Source: an uncultured Aquimarina sp. (lineage in GTDB: Bacteria; Bacteroidota; Bacteroidia; Flavobacteriales; Flavobacteriaceae). From it: a stretch of DNA of 64,000 nucleotides. The translations under genes were made by a program, and so were the position numbers. Numbering within the stretch: position 1 is the stretch's first letter; each line of letters starts with the position of its first letter. Shown here piece after piece: positions 10,567 to 20,886 of the stretch. The notes under the pieces are model-generated. The model saw only the letters and a list, made by a program, of their open reading frames with translations. It made no database searches and had not been told where the DNA came from. The stretch is from assembly GCA_947493495.1 (NCBI GenBank), contig CANLRN010000003.1, positions 83,281 to 147,280 of the forward strand. Direction: 5' to 3'.

Positions 10567-10804
10567 TGACATTGCTAAATGAGCTTAACGATATACTATT
10601 TAATGCAAATTTAAAGAAAAGTGATTCATAGGCAGATGTATTCAATGAATGAGAGGAGAGAAAGGCAAAAATTTGTCGCTCACTCTATAGAAACCCTAAA
10701 GTTTTTCTTATTTTTTATATATAATTAAACCTTTCCCATTTCTAGAGGTCTAAACTATTGAACGTTCGATAAGAACTTAGTTTTAATAAGTAAAAAATAG
10801 ATAG

Positions 10805-11230
10805 ATGAAAAATAGTTTAGCCTACATGATGATTTTATTTTTGGGAATCCTAACAGTATCTGCCCAATCAGAAAATCACAAGCAAAAAAGAGAATTACGA
10901 AAAGAATTTAAAGAAAGTCTTTCTGAAGATCAAAAAGCACAATTGGAATATCACAAAAAGTTGCATAAAGATCATAGAGAAGCCTTCAAAGCGACCTATA
11001 CAGAAGAACAGTTGACAATTGTTCAGAATGAAAAACTTTCTAGAAAAGAAAAACGAAAAGCATTAAAGCCTACATTAAGTGCTGATCAGAAGGCTATGAA
11101 AAAATCGCATAAAGAAATCCTAAAATCAGAGAGGAATAAATTTGAAGCATTACTTAGTGAAGAACAACTAATAAAATATGGAGAAATAAAGAAGAAGAAA
11201 AAAAATAGAGAACATAAACCCATAAGATAA
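10805..11230 (+). CDS. Small secreted Spy/CpxP-like protein with LTxxQ-like repeats
   Basis: Signal peptide; repeated LSEDQKAQL / YTEEQLTIV / LSADQKAM / LSEEQLIKY. Confidence 0.6.
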   Translation: MKNSLAYMMILFLGILTVSAQSENHKQKRELRKEFKESLSEDQKAQLEYHKKLHKDHREAFKATYTEEQLTIVQNEKLSRKEKRKALKPTLSADQKAMKKSHKEILKSERNKFEALLSEEQLIKYGEIKKKKKNREHKPIR

Positions 11231-11275
11231 ATGAAGAAATCAGTAAGTGTGATTTACGTTACATTATATTGGAAG

Positions 11276-11301
11276 AGTGAAGTTATTTAACTTCACTTTT
11301 T
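11276..11301 (+). terminator. Rho-independent terminator
   Basis: AGTGAAGTT-atttAACTTCACT followed by T-run. Confidence 0.8.
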
Positions 11302-11568
11302 TTATGTATTACTATGAAAAACGAGCATTTTACATCAAATAATTTAGCAATTGACTATAACGTTTTCGTGATTTTTAAAAATGACTATCAAAATATTAGA
11401 TATTTTTATATGATTACCATTTTGGGCATTCTATATTTATTGATTTCTACGAATGTGCACAATATTTTTTTTAAAAATGCAAAAAAGGATTATTAACGGG
11501 ATTCATTTAATAAAATCCTATAAAATTTGTATTTTCGTCGGACTTTTCAATACATAAAATACAACTAT

Positions 11569-13836
11569 ATGGCATTTGATATCGATATGATAAAAAAGGT
11601 ATATAGTCAGATTGCAGAAAGAGTGGACGCCGCTCGCGAGTTGACTGGAAAACCTTTGACATTAGCAGAAAAAATATTATACGCTCATCTTTGGGGCGGA
11701 AAAGCTAAAAAAGCGTATACAAGAGGAAAGGATTATGTAGATTTTGCACCAGACCGTATCGCTTGTCAGGATGCCACTGCTCAGATGGCATTATTGCAGT
11801 TTATGCAAGCTGGAAAAAATAAGGTAGCAGTACCCACAACGGTACACTGTGATCATTTGATACAGGCTAAAGTAGGAGCTGCAACTGATTTAAAACATGC
11901 AAATGATATAAGTAGTGAAGTATTTAGTTTTCTAGAATCAGTATCTGATAAATATGGGATTGGATTTTGGAAACCTGGTGCAGGTATTATTCATCAAGTA
12001 GTTTTAGAAAATTATGCGTTCCCTGGAGGAATGATGATAGGTACAGACTCGCATACCGTAAATGCCGGAGGATTAGGAATGGTAGCTATCGGAGTAGGAG
12101 GAGCAGATGCCGTAGATGTGATGGCAGGTATGGCATGGGAACTAAAATTTCCTAAATTAATTGGTGTAAAATTAACAGGTTCATTATCTGGATGGACAGC
12201 TCCAAAAGATGTGATTCTTAAGGTAGCTGGAATTATTTCGGCAAAAGGAGGAACAGGAGCTATTGTAGAGTATTTTGGGCCAGGAGCAATATCGATGTCT
12301 TGTACAGGTAAAGGAACTATCTGTAATATGGGAGCAGAGATTGGAGCCACAACTTCTACCTTTGGGTACGATGAATCGATGGAACGATATCTTCGTGCTA
12401 CCGAGAGAGAAGAGGTTGCTGATGCAGCAAATCAAGTAAAAGAATATCTTACAGGAGATGCTGAGGTATATGCAAACCCAGAACAGTATTTTGATCAGGT
12501 GATAGAAATCAACCTTTCAGAACTTGGACCTTTATTAAATGGACCATTTACTCCAGATTTATCAACTCCCGCAGGTACAACGATGACAACAAAAGCAAAA
12601 TCTAATGATTGGCCACTAGCAGTAGAATGGGGATTGATAGGTTCTTGTACCAATTCATCCTATGAAGATCTCTCTAGGGCATCGTCGATTGCACAACAAG
12701 CATTAGATAAAGGATTGAAAATGAAAGCAGAATTAGGAATTAACCCTGGTTCGGAAAAAGTAAGATATACAGCAGAAAGAGATGGGATTTTAGGAATATT
12801 CGAAAAATTAGATGCTAAAATATTTACCAATGCTTGTGGCCCTTGTATAGGACAATGGGCAAGATATAATGATCCTAAAAACGCACCAAAAAATAGTATT
12901 GTACATTCTTTTAATAGAAACTTTGCAAAACGTGCGGATGGAAACCCTAATACACATGCATTCGTAGCATCTCCAGAGTTAACTGCGGCAATTGCTGTTG
13001 CAGGACGTTTAGATTTTAATCCGTTAACGGATAAGTTGATCAATGAAAATGGAGAAGAAGTAATGTTTGATGAACCGACAGGGTGGGAATTACCACCAAA
13101 AGGTTTTGAAGTAAAAGATAACGGATATTTAGCTCCAGTAGAGGATGGAAGTGGTGTAGAGGTTAAAGTAAGCCCTACGTCAGAACGATTACAGTTACTA
13201 ACACCGTTTGAACCTATTGGGAATGAAATAAAAGGAGGTAAATTATTAATTAAGGCCTTCGGGAAATGTACAACAGACCATATTTCTATGGCAGGACCAT
13301 GGTTGCGTTATAGAGGACACTTGGATAATATCTCTAATAACTGCTTGATAGGAGCAGTGAATGCTTTTGGTAAAAAAACAAACTTTGTCAAAAACCAATT
13401 AACAGGAGAGTATGGAGGTGTACCAGATACTGCAAGAGCTTATAAAGCCGCAGGTGTTCCTACCATAGTAGTAGGAGATCATAATTATGGAGAAGGGTCT
13501 TCTCGAGAACATGCGGCAATGGAACCAAGACATCTGGGAGTTGTTGCTGTGATTGTTAAATCATTTGCGAGGATACACGAAACGAATCTTAAAAAACAAG
13601 GGATGTTAGGATTAACCTTTGTAAATGAAGCAGATTATGACAAGATTCAAGAAGATGATACAATTAATTTCTTAGATCTAGATGCTTTTGCACCAGGAAA
13701 ACCTTTGCATATTGAATTTGTGCATTCTGATGGTTCTAAAGATGAAATAGCTGTAAACCATACATATAATGATTCTCAAATCGAATGGTTTCATGAAGGA
13801 TCTGCACTGAATTTGATTAAAAAACAAAACGCTTAA
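11569..13836 (+). CDS. acn: Aconitate hydratase (mitochondrial/AcnA-like type)
   Basis: Full-length; '[17 protein letters not shown]', '[10 protein letters not shown]', '[22 protein letters not shown]'; start moved to ATG at 11569. Confidence 0.95.
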   Translation: MAFDIDMIKKVYSQIAERVDAARELTGKPLTLAEKILYAHLWGGKAKKAYTRGKDYVDFAPDRIACQDATAQMALLQFMQAGKNKVAVPTTVHCDHLIQAKVGAATDLKHANDISSEVFSFLESVSDKYGIGFWKPGAGIIHQVVLENYAFPGGMMIGTDSHTVNAGGLGMVAIGVGGADAVDVMAGMAWELKFPKLIGVKLTGSLSGWTAPKDVILKVAGIISAKGGTGAIVEYFGPGAISMSCTGKGTICNMGAEIGATTSTFGYDESMERYLRATEREEVADAANQVKEYLTGDAEVYANPEQYFDQVIEINLSELGPLLNGPFTPDLSTPAGTTMTTKAKSNDWPLAVEWGLIGSCTNSSYEDLSRASSIAQQALDKGLKMKAELGINPGSEKVRYTAERDGILGIFEKLDAKIFTNACGPCIGQWARYNDPKNAPKNSIVHSFNRNFAKRADGNPNTHAFVASPELTAAIAVAGRLDFNPLTDKLINENGEEVMFDEPTGWELPPKGFEVKDNGYLAPVEDGSGVEVKVSPTSERLQLLTPFEPIGNEIKGGKLLIKAFGKCTTDHISMAGPWLRYRGHLDNISNNCLIGAVNAFGKKTNFVKNQLTGEYGGVPDTARAYKAAGVPTIVVGDHNYGEGSSREHAAMEPRHLGVVAVIVKSFARIHETNLKKQGMLGLTFVNEADYDKIQEDDTINFLDLDAFAPGKPLHIEFVHSDGSKDEIAVNHTYNDSQIEWFHEGSALNLIKKQNA

Positions 13837-13863
13837 GAAAGCAAAATCAAGAATCATATTAAT

Positions 13864-13900
13864 AAACTCCTTGGAGAAATAATCTTCAAGGAGTTTTTTT
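13864..13900 (+). terminator. Rho-independent terminator downstream of aconitase
   Basis: AAACTCCTTGGA...TCTTCAAGGAGTTTTTTT. Confidence 0.8.
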
Positions 13901-14125
13901 AATATAGAACTCATCATGAGTATCTATTTATAATTATGAAATAAGCCATAACAATTATGTAGACACCCATCGATATGATTATATGTCGATTCCACTTATC
14001 AAGAGATAGACGTCTGACCATTAAAAAACGATAAATATAAACAGATGAAAATAGAGGGTAAATGGATTAATAGAATATAGCTTCAAATATCTCTTATGTT
14101 TTGTGTACTTAGTATACACCAAGAT

Positions 14126-14998
14126 CTAATTTTTAATAAATTCCTCGCTAACTGCCCATTCATAAAATCGATCTAACCAGTGATCAGATGGAAATCCTCG
14201 TTTCCAAAAACTAAATCCGTGGCCTCCTTTAGTATATAAATGGATTCCTGTTTTTACTCCAGCAGTATGGAACCGATTAAATAATTCTGTAAAAATAGTA
14301 GCATCAATTAGTGCATCATTTGCAGCAGCAATAAATAGGGTAGGAGCAGTATCCTTATTTGGTTTAGGGTCAATCAGATCAGTTCCTGGATATACAGGCA
14401 CTATAAAATTAGGTGTATTCTCTTTAGTACATTCATTGACTACTCCAAAAGCAACAACACCCCCAGCAGAGAAGCCCATAAACCCAATTTTAGTTGGATC
14501 AATATTTAATTTTTTTGAATTTTTGCGCACATACTCAATTGCGTTTAATCCATCATTTACAGCATATGGAACTACTTTCTGGGTAATACGGATGCGCTCT
14601 TCATTACTTTTTTCTAAGATGTCTACTAAGTCCTGTATACCATCTTCTCCCGTAGGAACTAATCTATATTTTAAAATAAAAGCAGTAACTCCTTTGTTGG
14701 CTAACCAAGTAGCAACCTTTCTGCCTTCACTTTCTATACTTAATGCATACATCCCACCTCCTGGTGCAATAATAACAGAAGTCCCATTCTGTTTTTCTGG
14801 ATCAGGTTGATACATAGTCAGCGTAGGGGATGAGACATTCGTAACTGCTTTTGTATTCCAAATTTTAGAGAAATACTCTTTTTCTGGATTCTTCCATTGG
14901 ATATCTTTTGGTTTTTTATGAGTAAGTTCGATAATTACTTGCGCACATAATGTAGGTATACAAAAAAACAAACTTAAGAATAGAACAATAGTTTTCAT
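14126..14998 (-). CDS. Secreted alpha/beta-hydrolase (acetyl-xylan esterase/lipase-like)
   Basis: Signal peptide, 'VIIAPGGGMYALS', 'IGFMGFSAGGVVAF' (GxSxG), C-terminal 'KGGHGFSFWKRG'. Confidence 0.85.
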   Translation of the reverse strand: MKTIVLFLSLFFCIPTLCAQVIIELTHKKPKDIQWKNPEKEYFSKIWNTKAVTNVSSPTLTMYQPDPEKQNGTSVIIAPGGGMYALSIESEGRKVATWLANKGVTAFILKYRLVPTGEDGIQDLVDILEKSNEERIRITQKVVPYAVNDGLNAIEYVRKNSKKLNIDPTKIGFMGFSAGGVVAFGVVNECTKENTPNFIVPVYPGTDLIDPKPNKDTAPTLFIAAANDALIDATIFTELFNRFHTAGVKTGIHLYTKGGHGFSFWKRGFPSDHWLDRFYEWAVSEEFIKN

Positions 14999-15141
14999 AG
15001 GTGTGAGTTTTATTAATTTAATGAATTTTGCTAATAAACCCTTAATGAGTAATCTTTTAAAAGATGTTGACGATACTACTAATTTCAGAGATATTTACAT
15101 CAATATGTAAGCTTATCAAATCTTGTTAATATACGTTTTTA

Positions 15142-15193
15142 TTAGTGAAACTCTGATTAGGAAAGTTGCGCAGCAATGTTTTCTGATTGAATA
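15142..15193 (+). repeat. Dispersed ~50-bp intergenic repeat, copy 1
   Basis: TTAGTGAAACTCTGATTAGGAAAGTTGCGCAGCAATG... closely matches 56457-56509. Confidence 0.6.
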
Positions 15194-15231
15194 AATTATC
15201 TGTATTTGGAGATTCTTTCTTTATGATGATT

Positions 15232-15510
15232 ATGAAAATAGAGAACAAATAGGTTGATATGTATAGCTTCAAGTACCTCATATGCTTTGTAATCTTAAGA
15301 CATATTTTAATAAATTCTTCGCTAATTTCCTATTCAAAAAATCGATCTAACCAATGATCAGATGAATATCTTCGTTTCCAAAAACTGATCTTAATACCCC
15401 TTTGAGTCTAATCTGTAATTAAACCCGTTTTATGCAGTAGTTTCAACACAGAATAGCTATCTGGGGATTTTTTAATTTATAAATAAGTTGGTAGATCAGG
15501 TCCTTTTTAG
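15232..15510 (-). pseudogene. Degenerate 5'-truncated duplicate of the 3' part of the esterase gene at 14126-14998
   Basis: 'taataaattcttcgctaatttcctattcaaaaaatcgatctaaccaatgatcagatgaatatcttcgtttccaaaaactga' aligns to 14131-14210 and extends into the 3' flank (atgaaaatagag at 14045). Confidence 0.75.
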
Positions 15511-15688
15511 ACACATAAATACTTGTGATCGTATCCATTGCATGGATGTTTTGATCTATGTCTATTAAAGCATATAACATAATTAATATCAATTTATAAT
15601 GTAAGGTTGTATTAAGTGATACGACATTTTAATATATATACACAAATTTTTTATTTTAGAATTAACAATATAATTTAACACAAACATC

Positions 15689-16357
15689 ATGGGTATTATT
15701 TGGTTTATAGACGATACGAATCCCTTCAAAATATTATGTCCTCATAAGTTAAAAAAGTTTATTAAAGATCATAGTTTTGATACATATAAAAAAAGTGATT
15801 ATATCTATTTCGAAGAAGATTTTGCTAATAAAGTGTATTTAATTAAAAATGGGAAAGTTAAAATTGGATACTATTCAGAAGATGGCAAAGAAGTAGTAAA
15901 AGCGATACTTACTCGTGGAGAACTTTTTGGAGAAAAAGCAATTTTAGGCGAGGATAAACGAACAGAATTTGCGCAATCCCTAGATAATACTACTTCGATA
16001 TGTCCTATAGGTGTGCAAACAATGCATGAGTTGATGAGAGATAATGAAACTTTTAGTCTTAAGGTATATAAATTTATTGGAATGCGTTTTAAGCGCTTAG
16101 AAAGAAGATTACAATTATTACTTTTTAAAGATACTAAAACAAGACTTTTAGAATTTTTTGAGGAACTGAAAGAAGATTATGGATATTCCTGCCCTAATAC
16201 AGGAGATATGGTGATAGAGCATCCTTATACACAGAAAGATATAGCAAACCTTATAGGTTCATCTAGGCCTACTTTAAATATCTTGATGAATGAATTGAAA
16301 ATGTCAAAACGAATCGATTTTAATAGAAAACAAATCCGTTTAAAAATAGTTGCTTAA
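15689..16357 (+). CDS. Crp/Fnr family transcriptional regulator
   Basis: cNMP-binding fold 'LIKNGKVKIGYYSEDGKEVVKAILTRGELFGEKAILG' and C-terminal HTH 'YTQKDIANLIGSSRPTLNILMNELK'. Confidence 0.9.
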   Translation: MGIIWFIDDTNPFKILCPHKLKKFIKDHSFDTYKKSDYIYFEEDFANKVYLIKNGKVKIGYYSEDGKEVVKAILTRGELFGEKAILGEDKRTEFAQSLDNTTSICPIGVQTMHELMRDNETFSLKVYKFIGMRFKRLERRLQLLLFKDTKTRLLEFFEELKEDYGYSCPNTGDMVIEHPYTQKDIANLIGSSRPTLNILMNELKMSKRIDFNRKQIRLKIVA

Positions 16358-16430
16358 TGTTAGCTAGCTAACATTTTATATTTTCACCTTTAATTAATTT
16401 TGTCAAAATTAATTAAAAATTAAAATAGCA

Positions 16431-17348
16431 ATGTTAAAAAAATTTATTAGCGGAATACTCGTGGTTAGTTTAGTCATGGTTTCCTGTAGTGATGATGATG
16501 ATTCGGGAACCGTAGTGAACGAATCTAATTTGACTTTAAATCTTGATGGTTTAGAAGCGTTAGGACCTGATTTTCTTTATGAAGGTTGGGTAATTGTTGC
16601 TGGATCTCCTGTATCAACAGGAACATTTTCAGTAAATGAAACTGGAGACTTATCTAATACTACTTTTAGTGTTAATACACAGATATTAGAGTCAGCAACA
16701 GCATTTGTATTATCAATTGAGCCTAATCCAGATCCAGATCCAGCACCTGCAGATACTAAATTATTGCGTGGTGAGTTTGGTACAGGTGATGCTTCGAATA
16801 CAGCTGTAGTTGGTTTAGCGCCAGTAGGTGATTTTGCAGCAGCAGCAGGCACATTTTTTCTTAGAGCGCCTACAGATGAGGATGTTCCTAATGGAGCTCC
16901 TAATAATATGAATGATCAGTATGGTGTATGGTATGGTACTCCTGGGATGCCACCAAGTCCTAATCTAACATTACCAGTTCTTGGACCTGGATGGAAATAT
17001 GAAGGATGGGTAATAGGAGATACTGGGCCATTGTCTACGGGTACATTTAGTGCATTTGATATGAGAGATGATAATGCCACGGATCCTAATGGATTTAGCG
17101 AAACTGTATTTCCTGGACCCCCATTACCAGGAGAAGACTTCTTTAGAAATGCTCCTGCAGGAGAAACATTTCCTTTAGATATACGAAATAGAATGGTTAT
17201 AATTTCTGTAGAGCCAGATCCAGATGATTCTCCAGCACCATTTGTACTTAAACCATTAGTAGGTACAGCTGGGATGGAAACAGCACCAGTAAATTATGAT
17301 TTTGGATTAAATGAAGCTTCATTTCCTACGGGAAGTGTTGTACGATAA
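16431..17348 (+). CDS. Lipoprotein with two tandem RskA-C-like domains
   Basis: Lipobox 'MVSCSDDDD'; duplicated 'LGPxxxYEGWVIxxxxPxSTGTFS' and 'SxEPxPxxxPAP' blocks. Confidence 0.65.
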   Translation: MLKKFISGILVVSLVMVSCSDDDDSGTVVNESNLTLNLDGLEALGPDFLYEGWVIVAGSPVSTGTFSVNETGDLSNTTFSVNTQILESATAFVLSIEPNPDPDPAPADTKLLRGEFGTGDASNTAVVGLAPVGDFAAAAGTFFLRAPTDEDVPNGAPNNMNDQYGVWYGTPGMPPSPNLTLPVLGPGWKYEGWVIGDTGPLSTGTFSAFDMRDDNATDPNGFSETVFPGPPLPGEDFFRNAPAGETFPLDIRNRMVIISVEPDPDDSPAPFVLKPLVGTAGMETAPVNYDFGLNEASFPTGSVVR

Positions 17349-17371
17349 ATTACCTATTTCTTGTTAACGTT

Positions 17372-17398
17372 AAAGCGCAACCTATGGTTGCGCTTTAT
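17372..17398 (+). terminator. Rho-independent terminator
   Basis: AAAGCGCAACC-tat-GGTTGCGCTTT. Confidence 0.8.
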
Positions 17399-17460
17399 TA
17401 ATTTATATATTTTTGTAAGGAAATTAATTCTCACAGACAAATGATAATACTGTACCACTT

Positions 17461-18021
17461 ATGAAATTAAATAAAAAGAATATATCGAATCTTGTTTTTG
17501 TAGTTTTTCTGCTGTTATTTTTTATTCCAAATACTAGGGGTTTGATGCAGATTTTCTTAACCAGAATTTTTTCTTTTAGCCCTACTACAATAGCTGTAGA
17601 AAAACGCCCAGCTATTCAGAGTTATAATTGGAAATTACATGGAGTAAACACCGAATCTATTAATTTTGAGAGTACAAAAGGAAAAGTAATACTATTAAAT
17701 TTTTGGGCAACCTGGTGTCCGCCTTGTATTGCAGAAATGCCTTCTTTACAAGATTTGTATGATGACTATAAAGATAAGGTTGCTTTTATTTTCTTATCCA
17801 ATGAAGTAGATGAAGATTTATATAAATTCATGAATCAAAAAAGTTATGAATATCCAATATATAGATCTCTTTCTGAGTATCCTAAGCCATTAGTTAGTAA
17901 ATCAATTCCTGGTACATATTTGATTGATAAAAAAGGAAATATTGTTATCGATAAAGTCGGTGCTGCTAATTGGAATTCTGATAAAGTAAGAGAAACAATA
18001 GATAAGTTATTGGTTGATTGA
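17461..18021 (+). CDS. TlpA-like thioredoxin-fold disulfide reductase
   Basis: 'LLNFWATWCPPCIAEMPSLQDLYDDY'; N-terminal TM anchor. Confidence 0.9.
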   Translation: MKLNKKNISNLVFVVFLLLFFIPNTRGLMQIFLTRIFSFSPTTIAVEKRPAIQSYNWKLHGVNTESINFESTKGKVILLNFWATWCPPCIAEMPSLQDLYDDYKDKVAFIFLSNEVDEDLYKFMNQKSYEYPIYRSLSEYPKPLVSKSIPGTYLIDKKGNIVIDKVGAANWNSDKVRETIDKLLVD

Positions 18022-18023
18022 TC

Positions 18024-18473
18024 TTATTTTTTAAAATATTTAAAAGGAACCCATAGCATACCATAACACTCTCCATTACGTTTGCCCATATGCTTATGAT
18101 GTATTTTATGTCCTCTACGAATACCTTTCGCATACCAATGATTAATAGTACGAAATAACTTGAAACGTTGATGTATAAAAATATCATGAACAATAAAATA
18201 GGCAATGCCGTAAGCAAGTATGCCAATGCCCATAGGTTCTCCGACCCAAAATGTTATAGGATCATGGTGCACGATGCATAACATACTAACTACTGCATAG
18301 AAAATAAAAAAGAGATCATTACGTTCCCACCAACTATTATGATTCTTATGATGGTGGTCTTTATGCAATGACCATAAAAAACCGTGCATTATATATTTAT
18401 GTGTACACCAAGCCATACACTCCATAAAGCAAAAGGTGATCAAAAAAATAGTTATCCAGATAACAATATTCAT
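18024..18473 (-). CDS. crtZ: Beta-carotene hydroxylase
   Basis: His-rich motifs 'HKYIMHGFLWSLHKDHH' and 'HKIHHKHMGKRNGECYGML'; adjacent to crtB/crtI. Confidence 0.9.
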   Translation of the reverse strand: MNIVIWITIFLITFCFMECMAWCTHKYIMHGFLWSLHKDHHHKNHNSWWERNDLFFIFYAVVSMLCIVHHDPITFWVGEPMGIGILAYGIAYFIVHDIFIHQRFKLFRTINHWYAKGIRRGHKIHHKHMGKRNGECYGMLWVPFKYFKK

Positions 18474-18507
18474 TAAACTACTTGTTTAGTATATAATTAA
18501 ACTTAAA

Positions 18508-19347
18508 TTAGATTAAGTGTAGGCGATAATCTAAATATGATTTTGCTAATAATCCAATCTTTTGATAATTAGGAACTCTGATACGTGTATTTTTTATTTC
18601 TATTGATGGAGTAGATTTTAACTTATTCAATAACTTTTTATAATATATGTATGCTGTATACACTCCAAATTTAGCTTCAATAGGCAATTTCATGATACCT
18701 TCGAACCCTATATTAAAATCTTCTTCAATTTCTCTAATAATTTTAATTTTCGAAACCTCATCCAATTGGGTGAGATCTGTATTAGGAAAGTAAGTACGGT
18801 TAAGATCTTCGAAATCTGCTTTGAGATCTCTAAGAAAATTGACTTTCTGAAAAGCAGAGCCTAGATGCATAGCACTCTTTTTTAATTCGTCATATTTTTT
18901 TTGATCTCCATTCACGAAAACTTTTAAGCACATTAAACCTACAACATCTGCAGAGCCGTATATATATTCTTTATATTCTTTATCTGTTTGATAATTAGTT
19001 TTGTAGAGATCTAATTTCATGCTTTTCATGAAAGCTTTATACAATTCTGCTTCTATGCCATATGCGTGTACAGTATGCTGAAAAGAATTGAGAATAGGAT
19101 TAAGGCTAATCTTGTTTTCTATAGCCTTGTACATTTCTGTTTCAAAATCTTTGAACAGTGTTTCTTTGTCATACTCATGAAAACTATCAACAATTTCGTC
19201 AGCAAACCGAACAAAACCATAGATGTTATAAATATCTTGTCTGATTGTATCGGATAACATTTTAGATGCTAAGGAGAAGGAAGAACTATAAGAATTAGTA
19301 ACTAACTTACTACATTGTTGGGATACGGTGTCAAAAATGGCTTTCAT
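18508..19347 (-). CDS. crtB: Phytoene synthase
   Basis: 'SYSSSFSLASKMLSDTIRQDIYNIYGFVRFADEIVDSF', 'LGSAFQKVNFLRDLKADFEDLNRTYFP'. Confidence 0.95.
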   Translation of the reverse strand: MKAIFDTVSQQCSKLVTNSYSSSFSLASKMLSDTIRQDIYNIYGFVRFADEIVDSFHEYDKETLFKDFETEMYKAIENKISLNPILNSFQHTVHAYGIEAELYKAFMKSMKLDLYKTNYQTDKEYKEYIYGSADVVGLMCLKVFVNGDQKKYDELKKSAMHLGSAFQKVNFLRDLKADFEDLNRTYFPNTDLTQLDEVSKIKIIREIEEDFNIGFEGIMKLPIEAKFGVYTAYIYYKKLLNKLKSTPSIEIKNTRIRVPNYQKIGLLAKSYLDYRLHLI

Positions 19348-19372
19348 AATTAAGCTTTATAATGCAGTTATA

Positions 19373-20866
19373 TTAAACAACTTGCAGTTTAGGTTTATTA
19401 TATAATTTATTTTCAGATTCAATAATTCCAGCAACTAATTTACCCGAAATTAATGATGGAGGAACTCCAGGGCCCGGTACTGTGAGTTGACCTGTAAAAT
19501 ATAGATTAGATACTTTTTTGCTTTTCAATTTAGGCCTTAGAAAAGCAGTTTGTAATAATGTATTAGCCATTCCGTAGGCATTTCCTTTGTACGAATTATA
19601 TTCATCGATAAAATCATTAACACAGAACGACTCTTTAAAGATAATATTTTTTATCACATTTTGTCCAGTAAGCTTTTCGAAACGTGTTATGATTTTTTTA
19701 AAATATGCTTCTCTTAATTCTGGGGTATCTTCTAGATTTGGAGCTAGTGGGATAAGAAAAAACCCATTTTCTTTTCCATCAGGTGCAGTTCCTGAATCAG
19801 TAACAGAAGTAAAATTTGCATAAAATAGAGGAGCGGTAGGCCATTTTGGATCATCATAGATTTCTTTGGCGTGTTTGTCAAAACCTGTGTCAAAAAATAG
19901 ATTATGATGATGAATGTTTTTTAGTTTCTTATCAAATCCTACATAAAATAATAATGAAGATGGCGCAAATGTCTTTCGTTCCCAATAAGCTGCCGAATAC
20001 TGACGATATTTTTTACTTAGCAATGATTCGCCGTGATGATAATCAGCACCGCAGAGGATGATATCAGAGTTTATTTTTTTGGATCCAGTAAGTACACCTT
20101 TGGCAATTCCATTTTCTACAATAATTTTTTTTACGGGAGAATTGGTATAAATTTTTACGCCTAGAGATCGGGCTAATTTCTCAATCCCTGATATAACTTG
20201 ATACATCCCTCCTTTAGGGTGCCAGGTTCCTAGTCCAAAATCCGCATAATTCATAAAACTATAAAAAGCAGGAGTATTGCTTGGCTTCGCACCGAGAAAT
20301 AATACTGGAAATTCTAGAATCTGCACCAATTTTTTGTTGGTAAACTCTTTTCTAACTTCTTTAGAGATAGTACTAAAAAATTGGCCTATTTTCTTAATTG
20401 TAGAAGGAGTAACTAATTCTAAAGGTGATATTCCAGGCTTATATACTATATCTTTGATGGCAATATCATAATTTTTTTTTGCAGCTTCAATAAACTTTTT
20501 TAATTTTTCAGAACTTCCTTTTTCTTCATTTTCAAAGGCCTTATAAATTTTTTCTAGTGTATCTTCAATAATAATAGTTTCATTGTTTTTAAAAAATACT
20601 TTATAAGCTGGATTTAATTTTTCTAGATTGTAAAAATTAGAAGCAGTTGTATTAAAATCCTTAAAAAATCGTTCAAAAACATCAGGCATCCAATACCAAG
20701 AAGGCCCTATGTCGAAGGTAAATCCTTGCTTTTTTAATTGTCGAGCTCTTCCTCCTACAGTAGTGTTTTTTTCAAATATAGTTACATCATATCCTAATTT
20801 AGCTAGATAACAAGAAGCTGATAAGGAAGAAAAACCTGAACCAATAATTGTTACTGATTTATCCAT
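19373..20866 (-). CDS. crtI: Phytoene desaturase
   Basis: N-terminal 'VTIIGSGFSSLSASCYLAKLGYDVTIFEKNTTVGGRARQ' FAD motif; C-terminal 'NLYFTGQLTVPGPGVPPSLISGKLVA'. Confidence 0.95.
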   Translation of the reverse strand: MDKSVTIIGSGFSSLSASCYLAKLGYDVTIFEKNTTVGGRARQLKKQGFTFDIGPSWYWMPDVFERFFKDFNTTASNFYNLEKLNPAYKVFFKNNETIIIEDTLEKIYKAFENEEKGSSEKLKKFIEAAKKNYDIAIKDIVYKPGISPLELVTPSTIKKIGQFFSTISKEVRKEFTNKKLVQILEFPVLFLGAKPSNTPAFYSFMNYADFGLGTWHPKGGMYQVISGIEKLARSLGVKIYTNSPVKKIIVENGIAKGVLTGSKKINSDIILCGADYHHGESLLSKKYRQYSAAYWERKTFAPSSLLFYVGFDKKLKNIHHHNLFFDTGFDKHAKEIYDDPKWPTAPLFYANFTSVTDSGTAPDGKENGFFLIPLAPNLEDTPELREAYFKKIITRFEKLTGQNVIKNIIFKESFCVNDFIDEYNSYKGNAYGMANTLLQTAFLRPKLKSKKVSNLYFTGQLTVPGPGVPPSLISGKLVAGIIESENKLYNKPKLQVV

Positions 20867-20886
20867 TCTTTGATAATATTATTTTG

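Noticed and set aside
11314-11496. 60-aa + strand ORF upstream of aconitase
   Set aside because: Short, AT-rich, no signal peptide or family pattern; likely chance ORF in an intergenic region.
12012-12435. Overlapping 112-aa and 83-aa minus-strand ORFs inside aconitase
   Set aside because: Shadow ORFs antisense to a strongly conserved gene.
15420-15445. 'taaacccgttttatgcagtag' resembling the family A terminal repeat
   Set aside because: The same bases align in register to the esterase gene as part of the decayed duplicate, so the resemblance is probably coincidental.
15533-15547. ATCCATTGCATGGAT dyad upstream of the Crp/Fnr gene
   Set aside because: Short palindrome ~140 bp from the start codon with no supporting consensus; not reported as an operator.
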